Assembly: GCA_000729835.1 (NCBI GenBank)
Contig: JFHB01000039.1
Coordinates: forward strand, 1-64,000
Reading direction: 5' to 3'
DNA: 64,000 nt
Source of the DNA: Atkinsonella hypoxylon
Taxonomy: Eukaryota > Ascomycota > Sordariomycetes > Hypocreales > Clavicipitaceae
The translations under genes were made by a program, and so were the position numbers. The notes below the pieces were generated by a model, which saw only the letters and a program-made list of their open reading frames with translations, searched no databases and was not told the origin of the DNA. Shown one piece after another: positions 22,196-33,012 of the stretch; positions within the stretch are counted from its first letter, which is position 1, and the number at the start of each line of letters is the position of its first letter.

Positions 22196-25100
22196 GTGCA
22201 GGTCATCTCGACCATGCGGCTTCATCATGATACTCCGACCCTCGTTACTATCCTATCTCGTCTTTCCGATGGATGCAGTGCCCCGGAGCTGCTCAGTTTC
22301 AGGCTGACATATCTGGACTGGGCCTCTGTTATTATTAATGTCTCTTTTTTACTATTCATTCCACTCCATCTATTGAGCCTCCAAGGCAAGGCGGCTGTTG
22401 TCCGACCCAGCGCTGTCGCAGCTGTCAAGCTAGTAAGCAATGAAACTGTTGCCGGGGCCTCGCCTGGAAAATATCAGGCTGAACAAGCAATCTGCTGACG
22501 AAACGTTTAGTGTCTGAGCTTATGCTGTGTCCTTGCGTACCTAGGAATTCTAGTGACGACGGTGCGCACTGTATCTTTGAGGTCTAGAATTGACTCTGTT
22601 TATGCTGCTGCCGTACTGAACTTTGCTGGCTCACTTGGCGTCGTCGTACTATCTTACTTTGAACACAGACGTTCAATTCGTCCATCTGATGTCATTGTCT
22701 TGTACTTGCTGGCAACGATTCTCGCTGATATTCTACATTTATGGCTTGCCTGCGCGTATTGGACTGTTCATGACTCCAAAGAAAAGATTGCCACGCGAAC
22801 GCTGCTGGTAAGCGCGTTTGTCAGAGGTGTCCAACTTGTTGTTGAATCATCTCAGAAAGACGCACTGCTGTTTAAGACGAAATCTAGATTGGCGCCCGAG
22901 GAGACTGCCGGAATTCTGCAGCAAACGTTTTTTTTTTGGTGGGTGAACCCAATACTCAAGCGCGGCGCATCTGGTCTTCTACAAGACGAGGACTTTCAGG
23001 TGGCAGACAATCGCCTTGCCACCAGCAAGCTACGAAATGTCATCACCAGACTATGGGTTGCAAGAGGTAAAGAATGGTTTATTCGCGACGAAGGCGAGCG
23101 CTGACTTACTACTTATGTCTGGTTTAGTTCAACCGGAGACGAAAGCAACACTGCCCATGGTTCTGCTGAAGTATCTTGGACCCTCATTTGCGTGGGCTAT
23201 ACCGAGTCGTTTACTGCTCATTGTCCTGAGATACGGCCAACCTCTTCTGATCAAACAGACTATACACTATCTCAACGGTCCACCTGAGTCACGCTTTCTG
23301 CCACCTGGTTCCGCCTGGATCATCGCAGTTGCCGTGGTAGTATATGTCGGCGAAGCGGTAAGAAACGCCACTCCTCCCTCTCAGTTGCTGACCAGCCAGT
23401 ACCAATATTGACTCAACTCTCATTTCTAGATATGCGGAGCCATATATCTGCACATGCAGAATAGGCTTAAAATCATGGCACGAGGTGCTCTCGTTGGCCT
23501 GATCTACTCAAAGACACTGCAAAGTCGAAGTCATTTGCACGACCGCGGGAGAGCAGTTACCCTCATGAACACTGATGTAGATAGTCTCTGTGGAATTGGC
23601 CGGATGGTCCATGATTTCTGGCCGTATCTCGTCGAATTGGTCATTGGAATGGTCATTCTTGCGTCCCAAGTCGGATGGCTGTCTCCACTACCACTTGTAA
23701 TTATTGTCTGTAAGTGCAATGTTCCATTGAATCCTCAATTTCCCAACCACCCTGAGCATGACTATCCCTATAAGCCCCTGTGTTTTACGTTTTTATTCCC
23801 ACTGCTGATTGAATGATTCATCTCAAGTTTGTTCCCGGGTCAGCAAGTATGTTGCTACACACATGCATGGAAGGCAAAAAAGCTGGAACATGGCCACTCA
23901 AAATCGGCTGTCAATGATCAGCGGCTTTCTCGGTTCAGTCAAGACGATAAAATTGCTAGGAGTTTCGCAAGGGATATTCAAACATATTTCGCGGTTAAGA
24001 AACATAGAAATTGAACGTGCTAAAAGCGTCAGGTGGATAATGTATGTTCTTGACTCGTCAATCTTCTGGACCACTCTATTTAACACATTTGCTCCATTTG
24101 CTAACACGCTTCGCCACAGGGTTGCTTACAATGCTAGCGGTGAGTGACCTACGAGATCCATGAACAACATGATCAAAGCCCACAATTCATTCAGATTCCT
24201 ACTACGTATGCAGAGTCAACATTATAACTGATGCCGGTCAAATTATAGCCAATGCCCTTGGAATATTTGTGCCTGCAATCACCATGATTCTGTACGCAGC
24301 TCTCGCTCGATCTCGCAACTCACGCCTGGACCCTGAAACCGCTTTCACAACAATTGCTATTCTTTCCATGGTAATTCATCCGGCCAATATGATCATGACC
24401 ATCATTCCCAGAATCATTGCCACGTTCGCCAGCTTTGAACGAGTACAAAGTTACCTGCTGGAAGCTCCTCGCATAGACCAAAGGACTATCGAGGACTCTT
24501 CAAGAAAAGTCACAGCCTGTGATCGTCCTACCGCCGCTATTAGTTTGCGAGGAGTCACGATTCGGGCTGATGCTACGTCAGAACCCGCTCTTGACAACGT
24601 GAGCTTAGAAGTAAAGCATTCCCAGATTGCTGCCTGCGCCGGTCCCACAGGGGCCGGAAAATCCCTTCTAGCGAGAGTGATACTTGTCGAGGTAGATCCT
24701 CGACAAGGAACGATCATGGTGGCGTCTAGGAACATCGGTTACTGTGATCAAAGTCCTTGGCTACCTAATGGTTCGATCATGGATGTTATCTGCAACTTTG
24801 CGACTCGGGTAGACAAGCCTAGATATGAAGAAGCTATTGCCATGTCATGCTTGGCGCATGACATCAAGCAATTACCACAGGGCGATAAGTCTGAGATTGG
24901 TAGTCGCGCCTTGAACCTATCTGGTGGACAACGCCAGCGTATTGTATGACTCACCTGTGCAAGCATGGCCGAGATGCATTGGAGAAGCTGTCATGAAGCA
25001 CATTTCCTTCCCACATAGCCAGACCGACAGCTAACTTGTACCTAGGCGATTGCTCGCACGCTCTACGCTGAGTGCGACACAGCCGTTCTTGATGATCCCT

Positions 25101-27382
25101 TCAGTTCCCTGGATGGCAGAACTGAAGATCAGATAGTCAAGAATCTCTTCGGTCCTGATGGGTTGTTCCGTACCAGGAAAACGTCCGTTTTTTGGATATC
25201 AAACGCGAGTAAGTCTCCGACTCGAACTCCTCTCCGGTTCTCTGCAGTATATAGTTATAAGTTGGATATTAACTTAGCAGCAGCGCACTATTTCAAATTG
25301 ACCGATGTCGTTATAGTTCTCGAGAAAAGCCGCATCAAAGAGCAAGGTCACTGGTCTGCACTAAGCTCGATCCCAGAAGCGAGCCGCAAAATTCTTTCCG
25401 ACGACACACCAACACCTGGGCTTCTTGACTCTCAAATGCAACAGATGGAAACGCGGAAGAAGAGAGCCAAGGAAAATGATATTCAAGTGGACTTGAATCG
25501 CGAGACTGGAAATTTCTCACTGTACGGTGAGTCAAGCCAAGCCAAGCCAAGACACGCATTACAGGGGACTTGACCTCTATTAACTTCGGATCAGGATTCT
25601 ATTTCAGATCGTCGGGAACTTTCAATGCGTTGTTCATGGTAGGTTGCACTGCAACATATTCATTCTTTATTACGTTCCCGCATTACTGGCTTAAACGCTG
25701 GACGGATGCAGATCAATCTGTCCAATGGCTTTATATGCTGGTTTATGGTCTACTGGCTTTCTTTGCTTGGACAGCCACGAATGGAACCATGTGGTAAGTT
25801 GCTTTCATCGCTACTATTGCCTGCCTATTGACTCATCTATAGGTCTACTTATATGCTTGTCACACCTCGATCAGGGACCAATCTCCATGCCGAGTTACTG
25901 CGCTGCGTAGTAGGGTATGTGAGGTGGTTCAAGTCGAATTGATGAGAATCCGGGCTAACTCCCTTCCAGGGCACCACTCGCATTCTTTTCCACGACGGAT
26001 ATCGGCGTTACTCTAAATTGGTATGCTTTATGGATGCTGTGATTCTTCCAACGACGTGACTCACAAATAATAGGTTCACACAAGACATTCAGCTTGTGGA
26101 TCGAGACCTTCCTGGCGCGTTTCAAGCATTCAGTAACCGTATGCACCCTTTCCGAATTCTTTGATACGTGACTAAGTCTTTGATCAGAAATTTTCAAGCT
26201 TATAGTGCAGATATCCTTGCTTCTGACTGTACAAAAGTTTCTGATATCAACTTTGCCACTCGGCGCCATCGTCGTTTGGCTCGTCGCCAGGTTCTATTTC
26301 CGGACTTCTCACCAGGTGCGGGCCCAGGAGCTCGCAACAAGGTCTGACGTCCTATCGCAGATTGTAGAGACTGTGAGCAAATCCTTTTTCCTTCTTGAGT
26401 CTATATCGTGAGCGGACGGCTAATTTCTAACGCCGGCCATCAGGTGGAAGGTTTAACAACGATACGTGCATTTGGTTGGCAGGAACGCTACCAGTCAGCA
26501 CTAGACCATGGCTTGGACATCTCACAAGGCCCAATGTATCTCCTCGCTTGCTTGCAACGATGGCTCAATCTAGTTCTTAACCTGCTAGTCGCTGCAATCT
26601 CACTCACTGTGATTACGCTAGCGTTGTTCCTCAGAGGTTCCATGAGTGGCGCCGCTGTCGGCGTTGCGCTGAACGTTATCGTCGTTGCCAATGCGACCAT
26701 TGTGAGGCTTGTCGAGTCATGGGCCGACTTCGAAGTCTCCCTTGGCGCAATTGAGCGCCTCAAATCATTCGGAGAGTATATCAAGAGTGAGGACCAGCCG
26801 TGGGAGGACAACGTTCCGGACGAGTCTTGGCCACGAAGAGGAGAACTAGTGATGAAGAATGTCACAGCGTCTTACAAGTAAGTTCTTGGACACATCGCAG
26901 ACATTATTCAAGCCAATTATTGACACGAGGTGGGAAAATAGTGAGGAAAGTGTAGCCTTGCATGACATTTCTTTGAGCATCAAAAGCGGGCAAAAAGTTG
27001 TTTTTTGCGGTCGCACGGGAAGGTAAGCAACACGAAATAGACACTTAAATAGATGCTCTAGTGTTATCTACCAGTTTGCCTCGCTCATCCTCACTAATTG
27101 CGCTATCTCTAGCGGGAAAAGCACAATTCCCCTCTCACTGCTGTTCTAGGAAAGGACCGCAGACCGATTCTTCTACTCGACGAGGCAACGTCATCACTTG
27201 ACACCGCGACAGAGTCATTGATGCATGAGCTGATTGACAAAGAGTTCACGGCGCAAGGTTATACTGTTTTGGCTGTTGCGCATAGATTGAGCGTCATTGA
27301 CAAGCAAATGGGGACGATGGACACTGTCGTCACCATGGCCGATGGCTCGGTGCAGAAGATTAGCAGCGCGAAAGATATTTGA
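22196..27382 (+). pseudogene. ABC-C (MRP-type) multidrug transporter with broken second nucleotide-binding domain
   Basis: Many short exons read as an ABC subfamily C exporter of the fungal multidrug/metabolite type. Seen in order: N-terminal membrane segments (LDWASVIINVSFLLFIPL; CLSLCCVLAYLGILV), a first transmembrane domain (QQTFFFWWVNPILKRG; MNTDVDSLCGIGRMVHDFWP; YNASANALGIFVPAITM after removing 24139-24248), NBD1 with Walker A GPTGAGKS, signature LSGGQRQR and Walker B AVLDDPFSSLDG, then a second transmembrane domain (KFLISTLPLGAIVVWL; VEGLTTIRAFGWQERY). In NBD2 Walker A is GRTGSGKST across an intron (donor 27023, acceptor 27111). Nine codons later comes a stop (27147-27149), and the frame then jumps to ILLLDEATSSLD and AVAHRLSV. 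About 100 residues holding the Q-loop and signature are missing. The gene is best read as a recent pseudogene. The exact start (22196 or 22214) is uncertain. Confidence 0.8.
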
Positions 27383-28928
27383 AGGCAGACTGTATGCACA
27401 TGCGGTGGACTCGATGCTCGGGCTTGTCGGTGTTGACTGCCTCGCTGCCTTTTCAACAGGCATTGTGACAAGTCACAACGCGTGCAACTTGACCAGCTTT
27501 AAAGCAATCAATGTAGATGAATCATTTGCGGATATAATCAAATGGGTATGACTGTAGAGACTCTCGGACTAGTGCCCAGTAGCCAATAACTTGACTTTCA
27601 AAAGCCACCGATATGGCATAACAGTTGCATGGCATGTTGCTAAACGTTACAGTGTTACAACTTACAAGGACAACAAAAGAGCATTTCGGGAAGCTGTAAT
27701 GTAATACCAACGCAACCAACTTTATTCAGCTGTCGCAATTGAATCCCACGCTCTTCCATAGAAATCACACATCAAGTTACAGATCTAACCTCTCACATAA
27801 AAATACACTCTATTATCTTAGAGAATAATAAGTTGCCAGGTTCTCACGGAAACGTAGTGTCGGGGCGTGAGAGAGGGATGTGCCACCTATAATTGCCCTC
27901 AAGAACTGTCATCGGCAAGTACCAGACTACTGATTCCATTATTCTTACAGGCTGAGCTGTTTCTCACCTGTATCTGCCCTGTAGTGCCTGACTGCATTTT
28001 CTAGCACCGCGGCATACAGCAGACCCATAATGACCCTGTTGTGCACATCAATATGGCAGTAGTAATACATCTTCAAGACCGACCAACTACCAAGCAGTCG
28101 TGGGTGCAAGAAGTTGACGAGCCCAACCTCCACAGGGGACGTCTAACCCGTGGTTCACGATACCGGAGAGCATATCGACCTCCTACACAAAAGCATGGGC
28201 TAGCCCATAGCAGCATGTTTAAAGTGCCAGCATGCGCGTATTGTACACATAGACATCATAGACAGCCCAGCGCCCTTTCCCGCATCCATCTTACCTACCT
28301 AGGCACCTAGGTACTTGGTGGCGATCGACCGGAAGTTGTACCGGCCGTCGTCCCACGCCGAGGCTGCACGGATGCCCAACGTCGGGTCCCCATGCCGATC
28401 TCTATCCCGATCCTGATTCTACTGCTTACAGGAGCACATTGGCTTGCCATCCGTACCGATGGGTGGACGGCAGGAGACTAATCCCCATGTAAGGGAGTGT
28501 GAGACAGATCCTACTTATTCATGCAGGCTATTGGTACGTTAGAAGGCAGAAGGACATCAGGACCGTGAATACAAGCGAAGCCAGCCAAATATTGAATAGG
28601 AGGATTAGGGGGGTACAATTTGCCCAAGCAAAAATCGACACTATGATGATTGCTTCCGAAGGGCCTTGGTGATCTTAACCATGTCGGTCAGACAGGACTG
28701 GGACGATTTCGTACCGGCGGAGAACAGGGGCAATGGGGCGCTTCCCAACCAACTTCATAAACTCCGCTCAACTATAACTATGATTGCCCTTGATAGCCCT
28801 TTGTTCTTGGTTTTCATCAGATAAGACGAGATAAGACTGACCACTAGGTACACTATGCAGCATCTAGGCTTTTGCAGGGTAAAAAAAAAAAGGAAAGAAA
28901 AAGAAAACGAAAGTGGCCTAGTCATGTT
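27383..28928. other. 1.5 kb intergenic region with weak repeats
   Basis: No gene found. Around 27704-27790 the sequence resembles 20190-20260, and 27833-27890 (GTTGCCAGG...GGGCGTGAGAGAGGGATGTG) resembles 21950-22010, so related repeats lie on both sides of the ABC gene. The right part holds AT-poor unique sequence and the 3' end of the UstYa-like gene. Confidence 0.45.
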
Positions 28929-30139
28929 CTATAACCCATGCCAATGCGAATGCGATTTTGATTCTGTCGGCAACCCAACGAACTGTCGGTGCGAATCCAG
29001 CTCCTCACCCAATTCCGACTCTTCCTTCTTTGACGGTACCGGCCACCGAAAAGCATCCTTGGGAACTGGCATATTGTCAAACTTGTCGACGTCAACCGCA
29101 TTCTCACTCTGCCATTTCTCTACCGTCTTGAAATCACGGCATTTACGGTTGATGCTGAAATCTGGCCAGAGCCGAGTTCCATCCCCCACCCAGGACAAAG
29201 TGTAGACTTCAGTGTTGGAGTTGCACTGGATATTCTGCAGCAGTATATCGGTGCAGTGACTGAGATGTATCCACCAGATTCTATCGCGAACTTCTGGTTC
29301 TGGAGAATACCCGGGCCAATCCGCAAATGCCGCCTTGCGAAGGCGATTGAGGCAGTGAATTTGCTGGAAACACACACACACACACACAAAAAAAAAAGGA
29401 AAAGTAACGACATGTGCGCGTTAGTTTGGCACTAGAAGGCTTTGATCTCTACTTCAAGGGGCAAGAATATTACGTACATGCGTTATATCCATTTGAACCA
29501 TGTACGCATCATCGCCAAGGTTCCAATGGTCGTTATCAAAACGAGCCACTTTGTCCGGATCTTTACCTAAATTGAGAATATCTTGTCGAGTAACAGCATG
29601 CACGAGATCTCTTTCGAATTTCTCCCAGATAGCATCATTCTCAATACTTGGCTCTTCTCGGGCAAAGGACTTGTCTGGTGTTGCAAACAGAGTCCCATGC
29701 ACCCTAGTAGTATATAGAGGGATTTCCACATCGTCCAGAATCGGAGCTACAAGAATCGTGATGGAAGTTTCCATGTCAGAACACCCATGCCGCAACGAGA
29801 TCTATCCAGCTCTGCTTCACTAGACTGAAAGACAAAAAAAAAAATTGGGACAAACAACTAACACCAAGACGCTAGCTGCCTGAGGGCTGCATTTTTCTCG
29901 CCGTGCCGAGGCCAAGCTTGGCAGTGCGAAGTGACTAGCAAAGTCAGGGTTGTGAGCAGGAACAGAAGATTGATCAAGGTAAAGTAAATCCAGGCTCTCG
30001 AGAAAGATTTATTGGACTGTTGAGGGGCGCCGTTTGTAGTCTTCATCAGCCTTTGTGATTCATCATCTTCATGCAGACGATGATCAGCCTTTGAGTATAG
30101 ACACTGGCTTGCACGATTGGCATTGAAAATGTTCGACAT
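28929..30139 (-). CDS. UstYa-like (DUF3328) oxidase, RiPP/dikaritin tailoring family
   Basis: Three exons join in frame: 30139-29863, 29746-29478 and 29363-28929, giving 326 residues (332 from the ATG at 30157). An N-terminal cytosolic stretch is followed by one membrane helix (AWIYFTLINLLFLLTTLTLL, about residues 49-68). The body is the UstYa family: SPILDDVEIPLY, DDAYMVQMD, then the two family motifs HQIHC (in HQIHCLNRLRKAAF) and HLSHC (in HLSHCTDILLQNIQC), followed by the RKCRDF cysteine block. UstYa and UstYb act in ustiloxin-type peptide cyclisation; other relatives (CctO2-type) act on non-ribosomal peptides. The donor GTTAGT and acceptor TTGTAG of intron 1 restore the WSPxLD motif. Intron 2 holds a (CA)n tract. 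No frame damage seen. Its substrate is not known; the nearest candidate is the secreted peptide at 31779. Confidence 0.85.
29370..29398. repeat. (CA)n microsatellite followed by a poly-A run, within intron 2 of the UstYa-like gene
   Basis: About nine CA units followed by a run of A lie inside the intron at 29364-29477. On the coding strand this gives a (TG)n tract just upstream of the acceptor. Confidence 0.85.
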
Positions 30140-31778
30140 CTTTGAAAGGGATTTCATGGCGAGGAGCCGAGTAGGCTAAGGCGTAGGGAAATTGAAGACG
30201 ACTAGATCCAGGACCAAGTTCAGCTTGCCAAGAACATAAATCACTCAATATCATTGCCATCCCCCTTTCTTCCTTCCCCAAAGATCCACCTGGTATCTAA
30301 CTATAACGTAGGTTTTTTGAGAAGCGAATTCGCAATTGTACTCAGGCGGGGTTTTCATGCACTGTGGCTCTCCTTTCGCCCGATCCAGCATTCTCGTATT
30401 AGGTCGTGGATATCGGCCTACTATGTTACAACTTCACCCCCTGTCGCCCGAACTGAGACGTGCAATTGGCTCGGAACTTGAATCCGTCATCTTCAGAACA
30501 AGGTCGTAGAGGGAGACTTTGCAGACTTTGCATGGTGGCACTGCATATTGATTGCTATAGTAGGTACTTCAGGATAGTTCCAACACGAGCTGTACGTGTG
30601 TGGTGACCTGGGTCACATTGCATATAGAACACGCATATGCAGGTTGAAAGCACTCCGAGCCTTTTGGAACTTGATATATTGTTCACCAAGCACAGTTTCT
30701 CTGTGACGCACGGGTGACTCTCGTCGCTGTTTCTACTCGTCATGTACTGATGCAATACGTTCTCGATGCAGGCCAGCAGGTCAAGAAGTGAGGTAACTAG
30801 TCTGAAGACAGATTCAAGCCCAACATGCCTGATATATTTGACACATGCTTCACTACGTGGGTCAAAAATGCGTCTTGATCATACTTCATATTCATACACG
30901 CATCATCTGTACCACTTGGCTGGTCTCAAAGGCCCATGAAACTGTGCGGTGAAATCAGAACAAGATGGTACGGTACCTTTTTGAAAGCTCTAGCATCTTG
31001 TTTGTCTCCAAGAGAGAGGACAAAGGTAATGAGTAGTCTCAGCAGCTCAATATACTAGTACCCATATGCTAGCCGAATCTTTCGGCATCATAGGCGCAGG
31101 GAAAGCGTCGGAGTGCTTCGAGTTAATAACTTGATAGCTATAATAACAGCTACTCTCTTGTCGTTGTTATTTTTATTATTATTCTTATTATTATTCTTCT
31201 TCCTTAGCCTTCAACAAGCCCACTAGCCTACTACATATAATGCAACGCGCAACGCAACAACAACAACAACAACGTAGTGCATTCTACTATTATTCAACTA
31301 TAATTAATATTATTATATATATCTTCTTGTTTCTCTCCGGGGGCTGCCTGCGGCAAGCTTCTGCCTGGAGGGCCTCTAGCAGAGTCTTACCGCGTTATTC
31401 TATACTTCAAGGTTCCTTAACACTCCAACTTTAATAAAGCAGTACATTATAATATATCACGATTTTTATTGACTAATAGTCGAAAAAAAAAAATTTTTGA
31501 ACATTTAAACCAATCAGAAAATTAATCCCTACTTTGCACCAGCCTAATAAAGATGGAAAGCGGGAAGCTACGCTTCTCCCTGCTTGCCTAGGCTCTGCAT
31601 CAATGACGCAAATCTCAGGCAAAGCTCCGCTTTCCCTGATAAATGTTTACATACATGTACTATAGATGTGTCTATATAAAGCCCCATGGTCCGGTCCTCT
31701 CTAGCCCTTTTCCATCATTCTTATACAACTCTATTCTGCATACATACAAATCATACTTTCAAGCTTTGCCTCGCAAAT
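30140..31778. other. Intergenic region between the UstYa-like gene and the peptide gene
   Basis: No gene recognised. It contains TTA/ATT repeats at about 31165-31200 and a (CAA)n run at about 31254-31273. It must carry both divergent promoters. Confidence 0.5.
31673..31680 (+). promoter_or_regulatory. TATA box of the secreted peptide gene
   Basis: TATATAAA lies 106 bases upstream of the ATG at 31779. The stretch between is rich in C and T and ends with CAAAT before the ATG. A clear TATA box at this distance suggests a regulated, strongly expressed small gene. Confidence 0.55.
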
Positions 31779-32066
31779 ATGCATATCTCTCATCTTTTGA
31801 CCGTTCTTGGAGCGTGCACTCTTGCTGCGTCTCGACCGGTAGACGAGGCCGGGTCACCTGATACAGGCCTCAACAAGAGAATTAACTATCCCCATGGCTG
31901 CCGTGCTACAAATGGCCAAGCTGGCCAAGATGGTCATCTCAGCAAGAGACTTTATATCTATTCCGACGCTGAGGACTCTGAAGGCAAGCATCTGGAAAGA
32001 AAGGAAGCAGATATAATCACGTCCCGTAACTCTGCTATCATAATGGAAGATTCACCTGAGACGTGA
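31779..32066 (+). CDS. Small secreted peptide with Kex2-type sites, candidate RiPP precursor
   Basis: A 95-residue frame without intron. Residues 1-18 (MHISHLLTVLGACTLAAS) form a signal peptide. Lys-Arg pairs at 33-34 and 56-57, plus Arg-Lys at 74-75, divide the rest. The segments after the two Lys-Arg sites begin INYPHG and LYIYSD, each rich in tyrosine near its start. This is the design of UstA-like precursors: signal peptide, then Kex2-released core peptides with a tyrosine that becomes cross-linked. Here the two segments are not near-identical repeats, unlike ustiloxin or phomopsin precursors. An upstream in-frame ATG at 31686 lies after the TATA box but gives a poorer N-terminus. The gene stands 1.6 kb from the UstYa-like gene, in divergent orientation. 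A secreted effector or an ordinary propeptide are the alternatives. Confidence 0.55.
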   Translation: MHISHLLTVLGACTLAASRPVDEAGSPDTGLNKRINYPHGCRATNGQAGQDGHLSKRLYIYSDAEDSEGKHLERKEADIITSRNSAIIMEDSPET

Positions 32067-33012
32067 GAACTGTACATCAGCAGCGTTCGCCCGTCTAATA
32101 GCGTTAGTCGACCTGCTTAGTCCAGATCTTATGTGTGGGAGGAGTGGTGACATGAATTAGTTCCAGGTAGTTTTATCATGAGGATCAGATACTCGCTACC
32201 AAAGATTGAATACGCACTTTGCTACGAAAACAGACGTTTGCTTTCTATGTAATGTTGCCTGTCAAATCATGTCTTTGACCACCCTAGTTTGTTGCCCATG
32301 GACACATCTAGCGGATAGAAATTGATCTCACAAGACTTGAAACATGCTTATAACCTGTCCGTTGCGCGTCAAGGAACAAATCATCACATTCATCACTCTG
32401 CAGCTGGTATTACTTTGCCGTCGTTACGGGGGGACCAAACCAATGGCAACTTCACTGTCTCGAGATACCTCGAATCATGCATAGGGGCCCATCATTATAG
32501 CCGAGTATAATCGCCAGTTAATTGGTAGCTTGAAGTGTAGCGGCACGTTTATTACGGCGATATACTCCGTATTCGCACAGCTTGAATATTCTTTTCCACA
32601 CGTTGTTCGGTTGGTAGGATGGCCCAACGAGATAATTCGGCAATACGGAGTAAGCAGCCCAGTTTTGCAGAAATTAGACATGCCCCATAAAAAAGACGAA
32701 TATCCGGCCAATCGTAGGGTTGACACCCTCGGATTCTCCGATCGCTTCAATACCTGGCTTCCCCATGTCACATTTGTCAGCATCGTCAGGTCGTGACACA
32801 ACGAAAGGCATGGCGTTCAATAATAAAGAAGATGCGAGCTACTCTGTACGGAGTGAGTACCTATTTGGCTCCTAGGTGGGGCCAACCCGCGAGGAGTCGA
32901 GGGCTCTCAGCACTGCGCACGCTTCCGCGACACTAAGTAGCAGCTGTGAAAGTATCATCGTCAGGAACAACCGCTAAACTCATTCTCAATACCATCTGAG
33001 TTCGTCGCCAAC
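32067..33012. other. Intergenic region with an inverted TACTCCGTATT pair
   Basis: No gene recognised. TACTCCGTATT at 32563-32573 is mirrored by AATACGGAGTA at 32642-32652, enclosing 68 bases. The right part is the promoter of the questin-oxidase-like gene. Confidence 0.5.
32563..32652. repeat. Inverted TACTCCGTATT repeat, small element or hairpin
   Basis: Perfect 11-bp inverted arms 68 bases apart. The TACTCCGTA core recurs elsewhere in the accessory island (19887, 19917, 34820), which points to a dispersed short element family. Confidence 0.45.

Noticed and set aside
24040..24250. Apparent frame break in ABC transmembrane domain 1
   Set aside because: Two introns with good donor, branch and acceptor sites restore VAYNASANALGIF; the true lesion is in NBD2.
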